DNA of 64,000 nt. It comes from Gyrodactylus bullatarudis. Lineage: Eukaryota > Platyhelminthes > Monogenea > Gyrodactylidea > Gyrodactylidae. Both the position numbers and the translations under genes were made by a program. The notes below the pieces were generated by a model, which ran no database searches, was not told the origin of the DNA, and was given only the letters and a program-made list of their open reading frames with translations. Positions 1 to 11,000 of this stretch are shown in pieces; the first letter of the stretch is position 1; the number at the start of each line of letters is the position of its first letter. The stretch is taken from positions 1 to 64,000 of the forward strand of contig SSNU01000229.1 in the NCBI GenBank assembly GCA_012064415.1, read 5' to 3'.

Positions 1-195
1 TGCCTTATAATAATCATCCTTATACATAATTACTATACCTTTTCCCTTGTCAGGTTTTGTTAAAAATATGCTTTCATTAGATTTTAGTTCTTTAAGTGCT
101 TTAAAATGTTTATTAGTAAGTAAACTAAATTTTAATGGTTTACGATGAAAACTTCTATAAATAGTCAAAAGATCAAGTTAAATAGTAAATGTTAA
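1..195 (-). mobile_element. Penelope-like retroelement, N-terminal part of RT ORF (partial, runs off the left edge)
   Basis: Read on the minus strand, the first ~195 bases stay open and encode a segment containing KPDKGKGIVIMYKDDYYKA. This is the hallmark N-terminal block of Penelope-like element reverse transcriptases (KPDKGxxVVxMxxxDY). The ORF continues off the window, so palm motifs are not visible. It lies about 100 bp downstream, on the same strand, of a GIY-YIG remnant (298-590), which is the element's usual C-terminal domain. That order, end of one copy then start of the next, fits the head-to-tail tandem arrangement known for PLEs. The fragment lies 5' of the first visible TBCK exon, probably in a TBCK intron. 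Confidence 0.72.
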
Positions 196-297
196 AGAAT
201 ATAAGAGTCATGAATGGAAATAAGAATATTATGTAAGCTGAAAAAACACTAAAAACTCTTCAATAAATAGCAACAGTGGAGAGAAAAGTGAAAAAGC

Positions 298-590
298 TCA
301 CATAGGCCACGGTAGTTGAAGATTAAACGAATAATTCTTTTGAACACACAAATTAGGTTTATACATGTTGATGAAAAATTTCTCCTTCACCCATACATCT
401 GTGCTGTCATCCCCTGGGTTTTTGTATAAGATGGAAAAATTAGAAATTGAAGCAGCATGGTTTTCCTGTTTTAGATGTCTGGTCACCGCTGTATCTTTAT
501 TGAGGTGATCATGCGAACTTGTTGACAACTTCCTAATAGTACGCCCTATATACGAAGCACCACAGTCATCACTTTTGTAGTCGTCATTTT
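298..590 (-). mobile_element. Penelope-like element GIY-YIG endonuclease remnant
   Basis: The minus-strand translation from about 590 to 298 reads CGASYIGRTIRKL, then a DHL...TAVTRHL segment, and ends with a KPNLCVQK block before a stop. YIG plus the downstream R, H and E/K positions match the GIY-YIG endonuclease fused to PLE reverse transcriptases. The end closely resembles a second copy at 62893-63264 (KPNLCIQK). No methionine opens it, so it is a 5'-truncated remnant. The GIY half is degenerate (GAS-YIG). Confidence 0.68.
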
Positions 591-1050
591 AACGCAAAAT
601 TTTGTATCTCTGGTCCACAAACAGTTTTTATTGGTATTCTCAACCTAAGCTTAACAAGTTTAACTAAGCTACCATACAAGAGTACGATATATCTAACTTA
701 CTCTACTTTTTTTCACCTGAACCCTTACAACAATTCTGAATCAGCCCAATCAAGGGCTTAAAATAGGAAGAAACACTACATAGCAGAGATAAGTGTTGAC
801 CAATGTGTCTGGCCAACTACAGCTTTTTTTTATTGTTCAATATTAAATTCTTAATTCCTATTTTAGTATTAGTTATTTCATCAGTAATGAAAATATAGTT
901 GTTTTTGCATTCTTATACGTTCGCTGAAGAATATTGAGATCGGATTAAAAAGCTTTTCCTTCTTGCTTCCAAAACAAGCCTCGATTCTGACTGGTTAAAT
1001 TATTTTTATAAATTATTTCTTTATTTAAATTCACATTTGAAACATTTTAG
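591..1050. other. Intronic sequence upstream of the first visible TBCK exon
   Basis: AT-rich sequence with no coding signal that I can support. It ends in a splice acceptor (aacattttag) directly before the exon at 1051. Confidence 0.5.
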
Positions 1051-2581
1051 TTGAGTAACACTTGGCCCTTACATCTGGATGAATATGAATTGGAAAAGTT
1101 TCTGAAAACCCTTGATGTTAACTCGAAGACGGAGGAAAACAAAGTCTATCCCACTATTGATGAGAAATTTGATGATTCTGTCGAGGCTGATGTTGTTTGT
1201 TTCATTTCTATCAAGGATCTTGTCGAATTGTATAATAAACCGGAAACACTAGTTGTTGATATTCGTGAATATGAAGATTTTAAAGAGTGAGTTTAATTAA
1301 TTTTAGTTCAGAGGTTATCGCTCAAAAATTGGGTCACTTTTGATCTTTGAGTCAAAGAAACGTTTTTAACAAAAGTTAATTTTATGAAAAAAAATCAACT
1401 TTCTTTGAATTAGTATAGAACTGAGTCCCCTCTTAGCTGATATCTTTTTAGGTTTGTTAGAAGTTGATAGATGAAGATGAAAATTCAATATTAAAATTCG
1501 TTGATATTATTTATTCATTAAAGTTAAAAATATCGTTTACAGTTTGACTTTAAAGTTTTCTAAAAAATTCTAAGGGCGACTCAAATATATTTTTTCTCGA
1601 ACAATATTTCCGCAGCAATGCGAATTTGTTAGATCTAACTTGAAAAATGCCATTTATGAAATTTTAATTCGAAATTTTTAATTCTCTGATACCCCAAAAT
1701 CCCATTTTAATCGATCGTGGTAGAAAAATTCATTGAGAATAGTTGGCACTAATTCAAAAATCGGCATTTTCAATTGCGATTTGGGGTATCTAAACAAAAT
1801 TTAATATAAATGGTTGAATAGGAACTTTTTTACACTGAAAAAGTCTCTTTAAAATGAGCTCTGCACATCCGGATGTTGAAAAATTTGCCTCTCTCTACCA
1901 AGTGTATGTTTTAATTCAGAAAATTTAGGGGTAGAAACTGAAGCTGAAGAAATTTTTGGGTTAAAATTTAAAATTAACTCACTTTTATGTTTCATAAAAC
2001 AGTACCGTTTTCCAATTAATGACTGGGGGAGCATTGTCGATAAAAGTTGTTTTATCAAAGTGAATGATAAATTATAATTCCTTCTTGATTAGAATCCAAG
2101 ATAATATAGCTAAAGGATATCTGGGAATGATTACAATTATTTTCCAAAAAAACTTCTCAGCTCCGAATATACTAATGCATATTTTTCTAGTGGCTGTCTG
2201 ATAGATAGTTTCAATTTACCTTTCATCCTCAAAAATGGACCAAACGAAGATAACTCACGTTTCTATACCAGCAACTTGCAAAATCTAGATTGCACTGAAA
2301 TGTTTTCTCGTCTTATCTCAAGTGATCCGTGGAAGAAGGCAGTTGAAGCCCGAATAAATTATGAGCAAGGCTATAATGCCACTTCTCCAGGCCTTCTTGT
2401 GATTCTCTACAAAGGTTTTGATGCATTCGATGAATATTTAGCTTGTACTCTCGCCAGAGCCCTAAATATTCAAGGTATTGACAGAGTTTGTGTTGCCAGA
2501 GGTGGCATAAAAGAGATTATCAGCCAGGAATGGTCAATCATTCACCTAATTCCCTATTATAAACATCCACACATGTTCTAG
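1051..2581 (+). CDS. TBCK: TBCK (TBC1 domain-containing kinase-like protein), C-terminal two exons
   Basis: Two exons, 1051-1286 and 2191-2581, joined in phase 2, give the last ~208 residues; earlier exons lie left of the window. The first codon is TTG after an ATTTTAG acceptor, so 1051 is an exon start, not a translation start. The joined protein has a C-terminal rhodanese-like domain: LVVDIREYEDF, then after the splice DGCLIDSFNLPFI, then VILYKGFDAFDEY, and VCVARGGIKEI near the end. This pattern (VVDIRxxxDF...GxIxxSxNIPF...GGI) is that of TBCK. TBCK is a pseudokinase/TBC protein of the FERRY complex on early endosomes that links mRNA to Rab5 and affects mTOR signalling. The loop where an active rhodanese carries its catalytic cysteine reads LYKGFD, so the domain is probably inactive, as in the family. 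TBC1D23 also has a rhodanese domain but fits less well. Confidence 0.8.
1287..2190 (+). other. TBCK terminal intron (904 nt)
   Basis: Bounded by GTGAGT at 1287 and TTTTTCTAG at 2190. It contains no coding signal I can support; an antisense ORF at 1849-2058 is judged spurious. Short inverted similarity around a gatacccc / ggggtatc pair (about 1687 and 1790) hints at a degenerate repeat. Confidence 0.55.
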
Positions 2582-4142
2582 AATTCTTACTTGTTCCCTC
2601 ATCACTGTGATTTTACAATGAAATTTATAACCTTGTATTATTGATTTTTATTAAATTTGATTAAATTTGTAAATATATTTTACATTACAATTTCGAATTA
2701 GTCAAGATCTCAAGAAAATTTTTAATGCGTCCAGTTTTCAGCTCATACATTTTCTAGGAAGTTCAGTGTATCTTATGAATTGCATACGATACATGACGCA
2801 ATCCTACTAATGTATTACTTGGAGCAGTGCACATTGCACAATCCATATTCATTCATTTATTCACCTCTAACGGTTAGGGCCTAACCAATAAGATTTAAGC
2901 ACCCCACATCTTATAAATTTTATCCGGATTCCGGATCATGAAAAATTATTCTGAACATCATTTTCTTGATCCTCAAATAAACAACTTTTTTGACTCATTA
3001 AGGCTCTAGTATCTCTAGGCTAGTAGGGCCACCCAAGTCATCTTGAAACATCAAGTTTTTTTTATAAAAGTATATTTCAGTAAACTTTCAAACAATTAAT
3101 AGCTGGTTGCATTGAATTGAAACGATTGTCAAAGTCCTGAAGCCCATTCAATAAGAAGAAATATCCGTTTTGTTTATTCATTTCGAGTAAGAAATTCTGA
3201 CTAACAGTGTCAATTTATTTATTCAAAGTTAATTTTAAATTAGCAAGAAAACCTCAATTTTCAGACAAATGTGCAAAATTCTTCACTGAAAACTAATCAT
3301 AAACTCTATTTAATAGTCATTTTATTTTATAAATTCCATAATAAATATTTAATAGAAAGAAATGCGTGTGATTGTTTTCAGGTTTATATTCAAAGAGTAA
3401 AATGGAAACAAAATTTATGAAAAATAGCTGGAAATCTTGTTTCTGATATGGTCAGTATGAATAAACTCATAGTATGACATCATGGTGTGGAAAGACGAGA
3501 TTTTAAACAAAAAAGTAACTGGTTGAAACTGTCGATTTCTCTATTTATTTGGGAATCAAAATTCGAAACAAGAAACGTTTCAATATTCTCTGAAGAATTA
3601 TGCTGTACATTCTGAATTTGCAATGGAATTATTTTGTGAGAGTTTGGAGTTTTAATGAACATGCTCATCTTGAAGATTAACATTTTATCGTTACATGTTT
3701 CGACAAGAAACAAATAATTGTATGGACTCGTGTAAAATATTTCCATTTCTAAGAGGGAGAGATGTGGACTCTGTAAGTACTTGGGACGGTTTCTAACTTT
3801 AACATATGCAATAACTGAGGGATCATTTTCGTTATAAGTAATAGATTCGCAGACTAAAATAAAATAGTGCCTGTAAGAATTTACCAGCTATTGAAGATAT
3901 AACTCTGCCTCTCATGAAACATTCTACAGGCAAGGAATCAAAAGATAATTTGTGGCAAGCAGAAGCTAATTGTGGATGGATGATACATCTATCTACAACC
4001 TCCATCTAATAAAATTCAAATAATTTCCAACAAAACTTAAATTGTAAGATTATTTAGAACAATTAAAATTGAATCATTTACTAGTTTGTAATTAAATTGT
4101 TATAAAATACATTTAGTTTTAAAATTAAAAGCTTAATAAAAT
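2582..4142. other. Intergenic: TBCK 3' flank and BAF upstream region
   Basis: No gene seen. ATTAAA at about 2650 could serve as the TBCK poly(A) signal. Just before the BAF start, tacatttag (ending near 4115) could be a 5'-UTR splice acceptor. The antisense ORF at 3480-3746 resembles nothing I recognise. Confidence 0.5.
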
Positions 4143-4415
4143 ATGACTACATCTCAGAAACACAACAATTTTACTTCTGAACCTATTGGGGAAAAGGATA
4201 TTAATATGGTTCCTGGTATTGGTGAAGTACTCAGTAAAAGGCTCATTGATAAAGGTTTTGATAAAGCATTTATCCTGTACGGTCAATACTTGCTCCTAAG
4301 AAAAGATCCAGAACTATTCAAAATCCTACTCAAAGATATGTGTGGAGCGAATGAGAAGCAAGCTAAAGACGCGTTCACTGCCTTTGAAACCTATGACTCC
4401 TCATTCAATGTTTAA
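4143..4415 (+). CDS. BANF1: Barrier-to-autointegration factor (BAF)
   Basis: A single-exon 90-residue protein, the normal length for BAF (89-90). The N-terminus MTTSQKH is the conserved tail carrying the VRK1 phosphorylation sites. [15 protein letters not shown] holds the helix-hairpin-helix DNA-binding motif (GIGxxL), and [15 protein letters not shown] and [12 protein letters not shown] follow in the family order. BAF is a small dimeric chromatin protein that bridges double-stranded DNA and binds LEM-domain proteins and lamin; it compacts chromatin and rebuilds the nuclear envelope after mitosis. The ATG is fixed by the conserved N-terminus. TBCK upstream is on the same strand; macoilin downstream is convergent. 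Confidence 0.95.
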   Translation: MTTSQKHNNFTSEPIGEKDINMVPGIGEVLSKRLIDKGFDKAFILYGQYLLLRKDPELFKILLKDMCGANEKQAKDAFTAFETYDSSFNV

Positions 4416-5080
4416 TGGATCCATAGTTGTTTATTTAATTATTTATCAAACTATTTTAATACGATTTATTGTAAAGCTTATTTTGTTGGTCGCATATATA
4501 CACATATGATATGTAAAAAGACAAAATCTTCTTTCTATTATATATGCCATAATACAACACTTCCTGGTCACGTAATTCTGACGCTATTTTTCGGCCAAAT
4601 TCATAATCTCAACTGTAGATAGAGCATATTTCTAGAATTGGTAAAAAAATGACAAGACTGAATTAATTATCTTATGAAATGCAATTTTGTATTTTCATCA
4701 TGCCAAAATGGTCTCATTCTCTCAGATTTACATAGGACAAAGCAGATACTAAATTCTCTGATCAATCTTAACACACAAATTTGTATTGGACTGACATTGA
4801 GGGGTTTTAATCCTTGAGAGATATTTCTCCAACAGATAAATGTCTATTGCAGTTGATGATGAATTTAACATAGGTTTTGTTTTGTTAGTCTGTGTGATTT
4901 GGAGAAAAAATATTGATGAACAAGTCTGGCAAGGCTTAAACTTTTTCAGAATCATCTTTTCTCACATTCGGATGCAGATTTTTTATTCAAATAATAATAA
5001 TTATAATAATAACGTTTGATAATGAAATCGAGAAAAAAGAAACTCCGGACAACATTTAAGCATACGAAAACAGTTAACTA
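4416..5080. other. Intergenic between convergent BAF and macoilin
   Basis: No gene seen. It holds both 3' flanks. On the minus strand AATAAA at 4987-4982 is a plausible macoilin poly(A) signal. A short AAT-rich simple repeat lies at about 4988-5013. The antisense ORF at 4749-4955 is judged spurious. Confidence 0.5.
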
Positions 5081-8000
5081 TTATTGCTCAATGGTTGATT
5101 CAATGATAGGACCGTTTTTAGTTGTAGTCGAGTTAACTGATGTCAAATCAAGAAGAAATTGGTGATGATTATTATTAGATGAGAATTTAGAACCTGTTGT
5201 TGATGTCAATGGACCGCAATTGATAGTGGTTGATGGTAAATCTGTAGATGAATAATTTTCAAGTAAAGCATTCTTTGCACATTGCCGAAGGACTGGTGAG
5301 CTGAAGTTGTGATTCTTGAAATTGCTCAAGATTCCCGATAACCGTCCACCAGTGTTGGCCTGAGTTGAAACCTGAGAGCTGTTGAATAATTGGGCAGTCT
5401 TTCCATCAGCTTTTAATGAATCGTCATTACCTTCAGGTTTTGCACATTGATTCTAAATAACGCAAAAGAGTAATAATCTTTCGAATTGAATTGTAAGAAC
5501 ATTAATATCAATTAGAAGTCCTAATTTTGAACGAATTACAGATAATTCTGGCATCTATCTATGATAATCCTTAATCTTAATTATATTCCAAGAGGGGATT
5601 ATGAAAATACTCACCAAAACTGAAGATAAGCTAGATCCCATATAGTCATGAATGCTGTGATTGTCAGAATGATTTCTGAAGGATCCTCCCAACGAATCAA
5701 TTTGTTCGAATCCAGGGGAACCATGAAGATTCATAAGAGCAACGTTTGAATTCAAGGGTGGCGATATTGACTTGTACGACAATAAACGCTGGTTATTTTC
5801 ATATGGAGAATTTGTAAAGCAATCTGCAAGCAATAAAAAAACAATCCATTATCAGATGATGTATGGGGAACAAGAGAGAAAATTTTCTGAATCTATTATT
5901 TCATTCATAGAGTTACACAAAGTTGAGTTTTTTCTTAATACTACATTACAAAAGAAAAAAATTTATATTCTTAGCGAACAAGAAATATTTGAGCTTAGTA
6001 AAAATATCCTTAATGCATTGCATGTTAATACCTGTTGAGAAGCAATTTTTGCATTATAATAAATAATTGCTTAGATTTTCTTTTTTCTTATCTGATTTCA
6101 TAGAAATAAAATAGGATTGCTTGAGGTGCAAAGAAATAGGCTAATCCCAACTTCTATCAGTAGAGGCTTGTTCCCAAGGTTTTATTCACTGAGTTTTTAA
6201 AAATAGTTTTGAGTATATTTCTCACGTGTTCTCAAAGCAATTATTATAATTCTATAATAAAAAATGTGTGAATTCCTTAAAATTACATGCATAGATTCTC
6301 ATGAAAAAAAGTAATTATTCAAAACTTTAAACATCCATAAGATTGGTTATACGCATTACGTCATCGTTGAGAAAAAAAAGGGGGTGTGTTCTTTCCCAAA
6401 TTCATTTGAAAACTAAAAATAAAATCATATTAACTTTAAACTCGTTTAGTTTTTACCCAGAATTATATTTTTTGCTGATATTTATGAAGGTGTAACAGTT
6501 TTTCATTCTGCATCTGATGTTATTTTTATACTTTTATGACAAGAAAAAATTATAATTATTCTTTTTTAATACTTGAGCTAAAGTTGTGGAAAAAGGTTAA
6601 AGAGTAAGTAAAAATATGCAATTGAATAAAAATTAAATGCCATTTTCGAAAAAAAATATACAGCTATTCTCGATGAATTTGGGAATTCTTGATTTTTACA
6701 AAAATCTCATTTTTTTCATCAAGGTATCGAAATTTTTGAGAGATTTTTTGGTAACTGATTCAAAATGTACACTTTTACTGAATTGAGAAAAAAAAATTTG
6801 GAAAAATGTTTTTTTTGGAAAATTTTAGAGAAATTTAAAAATTCGAGATGGCGCGATTTTTTAATTTTTTAAAACTTTAAGTTTAAAAATTTTTGTTGAT
6901 TTCAAGGTCTGAGAGGAATCAAACGTTATTTTTCAGGATCATCATTAGATAAAGAAAATATTTACTCTTATTCATTTTTTTTGAAAAAACACTCTATTTA
7001 CGTGCGAAAGTCTACTTCCTATTTTTCGATCATTTTTACTGCTTGGGAAACGTTAAAATAGGGTGATCCAAGATCATTTCAAAATGACGGGTTTTTTTCA
7101 AAAAAAATGAATAAGAGTAAATATTTTCTTTATCTAATGATGATCCTGAAAAATAACGTTTGATTCCTCTCAGACCTTGAAATCAACAAAAATTTTTAAA
7201 CTTAAAGTTTTAAAAAATTAAAAAATCGCGCCATCTCGAATTGTTAAATTTCTCTAAAATTTTCCAAAAAAAACATTTTTCCAAATTTTTTTTTCTCAAT
7301 TCAGTAAAAGTGTACATTTTGAATCAGTTACCAAAAAATCTCTCAAAAATTTCGATACCTTGATGAAAAAATGAGATTTTTGTAAAAATCAAGAATTCCC
7401 AAATTCATCGAGAATAGCTTTATGTCGAAATAGTTAGTTCATTTTTTAGGTACTTCACAATAGTTTAAATGGATAAAAACGAAAAGTAAGTTTGGGGAAA
7501 AGCATGGAAAGTTTGTAAATGCTTGTTGCTTGACATCTATTTTAATGATTGACTCTGAGAGCCCATTCAATAACTTTAAATTGTACCAATGAGAGAGAAG
7601 TATGAAATTAAAATTTTATCTTATTCTAATTGTTTTTGTTCAATCTTTACTACATAAGACCTTGACAACAAATGGGGGTTTGTATCACATTCATCTTAAT
7701 CAGCCTACCTTGTTTGAGAAGGGATGAAAAAATTGCTGCTTAGTTCTATAATATGCATAAAATAGTGTGAAATTATGTCCTCAGAATAAAATATGTAAAA
7801 TATACGTTCTAAAAATTAGAATTTTTAAAAACGGTTTACATATCTGCATTCGTCTTGGATTTCTAAAAAAGCATATTTTTTGTCGCCCTACTCATGAGTG
7901 AACAATCGATTTTATTTTGTGTGTCGGATTTTCCAATCATACATTTTTTAGAGAGTTTAGTGTAATAATTTTGAAAGCTTAAGAATTATTAGCTGTAAAA

Positions 8001-11000
8001 GAATAAATGTAGTAAAAATCGTTTTAAATTGGAAAATTCAAATAGGTAGAAATGAAAAAGAATCCTGTTAATCTCAAAGATCAATTTTAAATTGCTCACT
8101 CTCACCAATCTAGAATAAGAACAAATTCGCTTAAACATAATATTTTCAAGTGATAATTATCCACGTATAGGCTCAATAATTAGGTTTCAGGTACATTCTT
8201 ACTTATTTCCAGTCTATGTGTAAATTTTTCGACTGTAATTTGTGATCAATATATATTGAATATAATCAAACTTTTGAGTATGATATTCGTGTTTCTAATG
8301 GTTACTTGTGATAAAGGAGAATTGTCAAAAACTTTTGTCTAGGTAGAATGCTTTGATAAACCGTTTAAAAGCCACAAAAAGAATGTTCCAACTCTTCAAT
8401 TTTTGATCAGAGTTATTTTCTCTAATATTTCTAATCGGGGTAGTAAGCGAACAAATCTATAGGCAATACATCTCCCTGAGGAACTATATTTAGTTCAAAA
8501 TTATCAGATAGATTTTATACTGAAATACTTTTGATATGAACTTTATTTGATTTGATCATAAATGTTCAAGATTTTAGAAATACATACTATATAAGGATGG
8601 AAAGCAAAAGTCTAATTTCAAGGGATGTTGATACCCTTGATAACAAAGAGTTCTAGTCAATAGAGAAACAAGTTTTCTTTGATGCAATAAAAGCATTCAA
8701 GATCGATTGGAGGGAGAAATTGAAAAAAAAGAATAATCTAAATTCATAAATAACATGTGTATAATATAGTTGTAACATATAGATGCCGTAATTATTGGAA
8801 TGATAAACTTATTTTGAGTTGTTACTACATGTTACACAAGAAACATGTCATATGATAGATGAATAGTAAGAGAAATACAAAATTTTGAGGCAATTATATT
8901 CAATATTTATATGCATTTATAGATCAATATACACATGCATAAATCTATCTAGATATTGTATTGTATATGGAAATTACAAATGTTGAAAAATACACCTCTT
9001 TATTATTTTATACGGGGTGGCGGAGGAGTGGAGGAAAGATTACACTCTCTAGGGATGACCTCAGAGAATATACTATTATTCTCCCATGTATTTTTTTGAA
9101 GATGAGACAAAAAAAAGATGTGTAAATGATTTTTAGGATATACATACTCATTCATATTTATCGAAAATAAATTCTGAATTGTTCATGTCTGTAATTTTTG
9201 CATTAGGAACAATTTTGATTGATTTCATTCTTAAATTATATTGAGAATGGAGTCATATTGGTCCGAATGAATTTTTATGACATTTGATTGTATAAATGTT
9301 AGAAATGTTCATGGGAAGTCTGCAGTTACCCCAAGAACTTTTTAGGTTTAGGAAGGAAAGTAATCTGATTAAGGAATACACGTACAAGTGGTACTCTACA
9401 GGACATCTCAAAGAGAATTTAATCTGTACAATTCACAGTTACAAAGAGAATTCAATAGAATTTTTTGATAAAATAAAAGATTTTTAAAAAATGTTCCAAG
9501 AATGAAAAAGGAGTGTTTGTGCGTGAAAAAAATTGTTGAAATACTCTTCTTCCATCAGAAATCGATAAAATAATAAAGATGAGACAAGATTATTAATTAT
9601 TATTAATGATGCAAAAGAAATGAGCAAGTATTTTTTGTGTAGATATCACAATTTGGTAGCTCAAAATGAATGTTTTCCCGAAAAGAATTCCAATTGATAA
9701 TTTCAAAGTTGATAAACTAAACTTGATATGTTGTCTTATAAAATAATCAATTCCAATAATCAAGTTAAGAATATTTTAATTCATGAAAAATGGAATTTTA
9801 TTTATGAAATATTTTTTATATTCAGACAAAAGATGATTATCAAATACTACGCAATTTTTTAACATCATTTTTTTAATCATATCCAAAATATGAAAAAATC
9901 TAATGATCGAAAATAGTTAAATCTAAGGAAATACCTTTTAATTCAACCGTTTTTAAAAAGATTGATAAAAATAATAACTAATACATGTTATTGAGAGAAT
10001 AAACTCACTAAATGATTGACCGGCATTCTTTGATGGTAAATAACCCCAGGAGTCATGGTTTAGGTGCTGCTGAACATTGCCAGATGATGCCTTTATTTGA
10101 GAATTAGAATTCTTAAAGATATTCTGATGTTTTAGAAAGAGAGGGTCATCGCACCGAGGATCATTATAAAAATTGTCAACTTTATCAAAAGTTGAAGATG
10201 TGGAAACTTTGCACTTTGCTTCGCGAAGACTTGATGCTGATTTGGTATGCTGAATGGTTTCGTAGTGGTTAATCTTTTCCTGTAATTGATTAATTGTGGT
10301 ATTCTTCAAGTTAACAGTGTTCTTTAATTCACAAATGCTATTATGAGATTTATTGTAAGCAGCCAGAAGTTCCTCGCGAAGGTTATTATATTCTCTGATT
10401 TTATTGTCTAATTTGACACGTTCACTTGTCGCAAGATTTATTCGATTTTGTAATGTCTTACGAGCCTCGTCAAGATTATGCTGTTTTGATACAATTCCAT
10501 TGGTTGATTGCCATGCATTCTTTGTTATAGAACTGTGGAAAATTCGAAAATAAAAATGAAATATTTCCAAAACATCATCTGCTTGAATCTCATGTGTATT
10601 TTATTAAAAAATTGATTGTATTTAAAAGATCAATCAAATATTAAATCCAAAAGTAATAGACATTCTTGAATACTCTTAAAACTAACAGTAAAATTGAAAG
10701 TACAAAATAAATTAAACTTGTAATCAAGGCATCAAACGAGTACTACCAATGAATCATGAAATAGGGAAAAAACTTAGATCTCTTTGTTCCCGCCTGTAGT
10801 TTAAAAGATTAAAGACCTCGGTATAACTTACGACTCTTCACTAACAACAAGAGACCATACTCATAATTTGATAAAGAGTCTCAACTTATCTTATGAGAAG
10901 ATTTATCTCGGAACCCAATTGCAGTCTAAGGATGATAATATATTGCAGCCTCATCCTATCTAAAATGGGTTAATTCCAAAATTAGCGGATAATTTTAATT

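Noticed and set aside
5772..6038. 88-codon plus-strand ORF
   Set aside because: Overlaps the antisense of macoilin exon 9 and has no recognisable motif or splice context.
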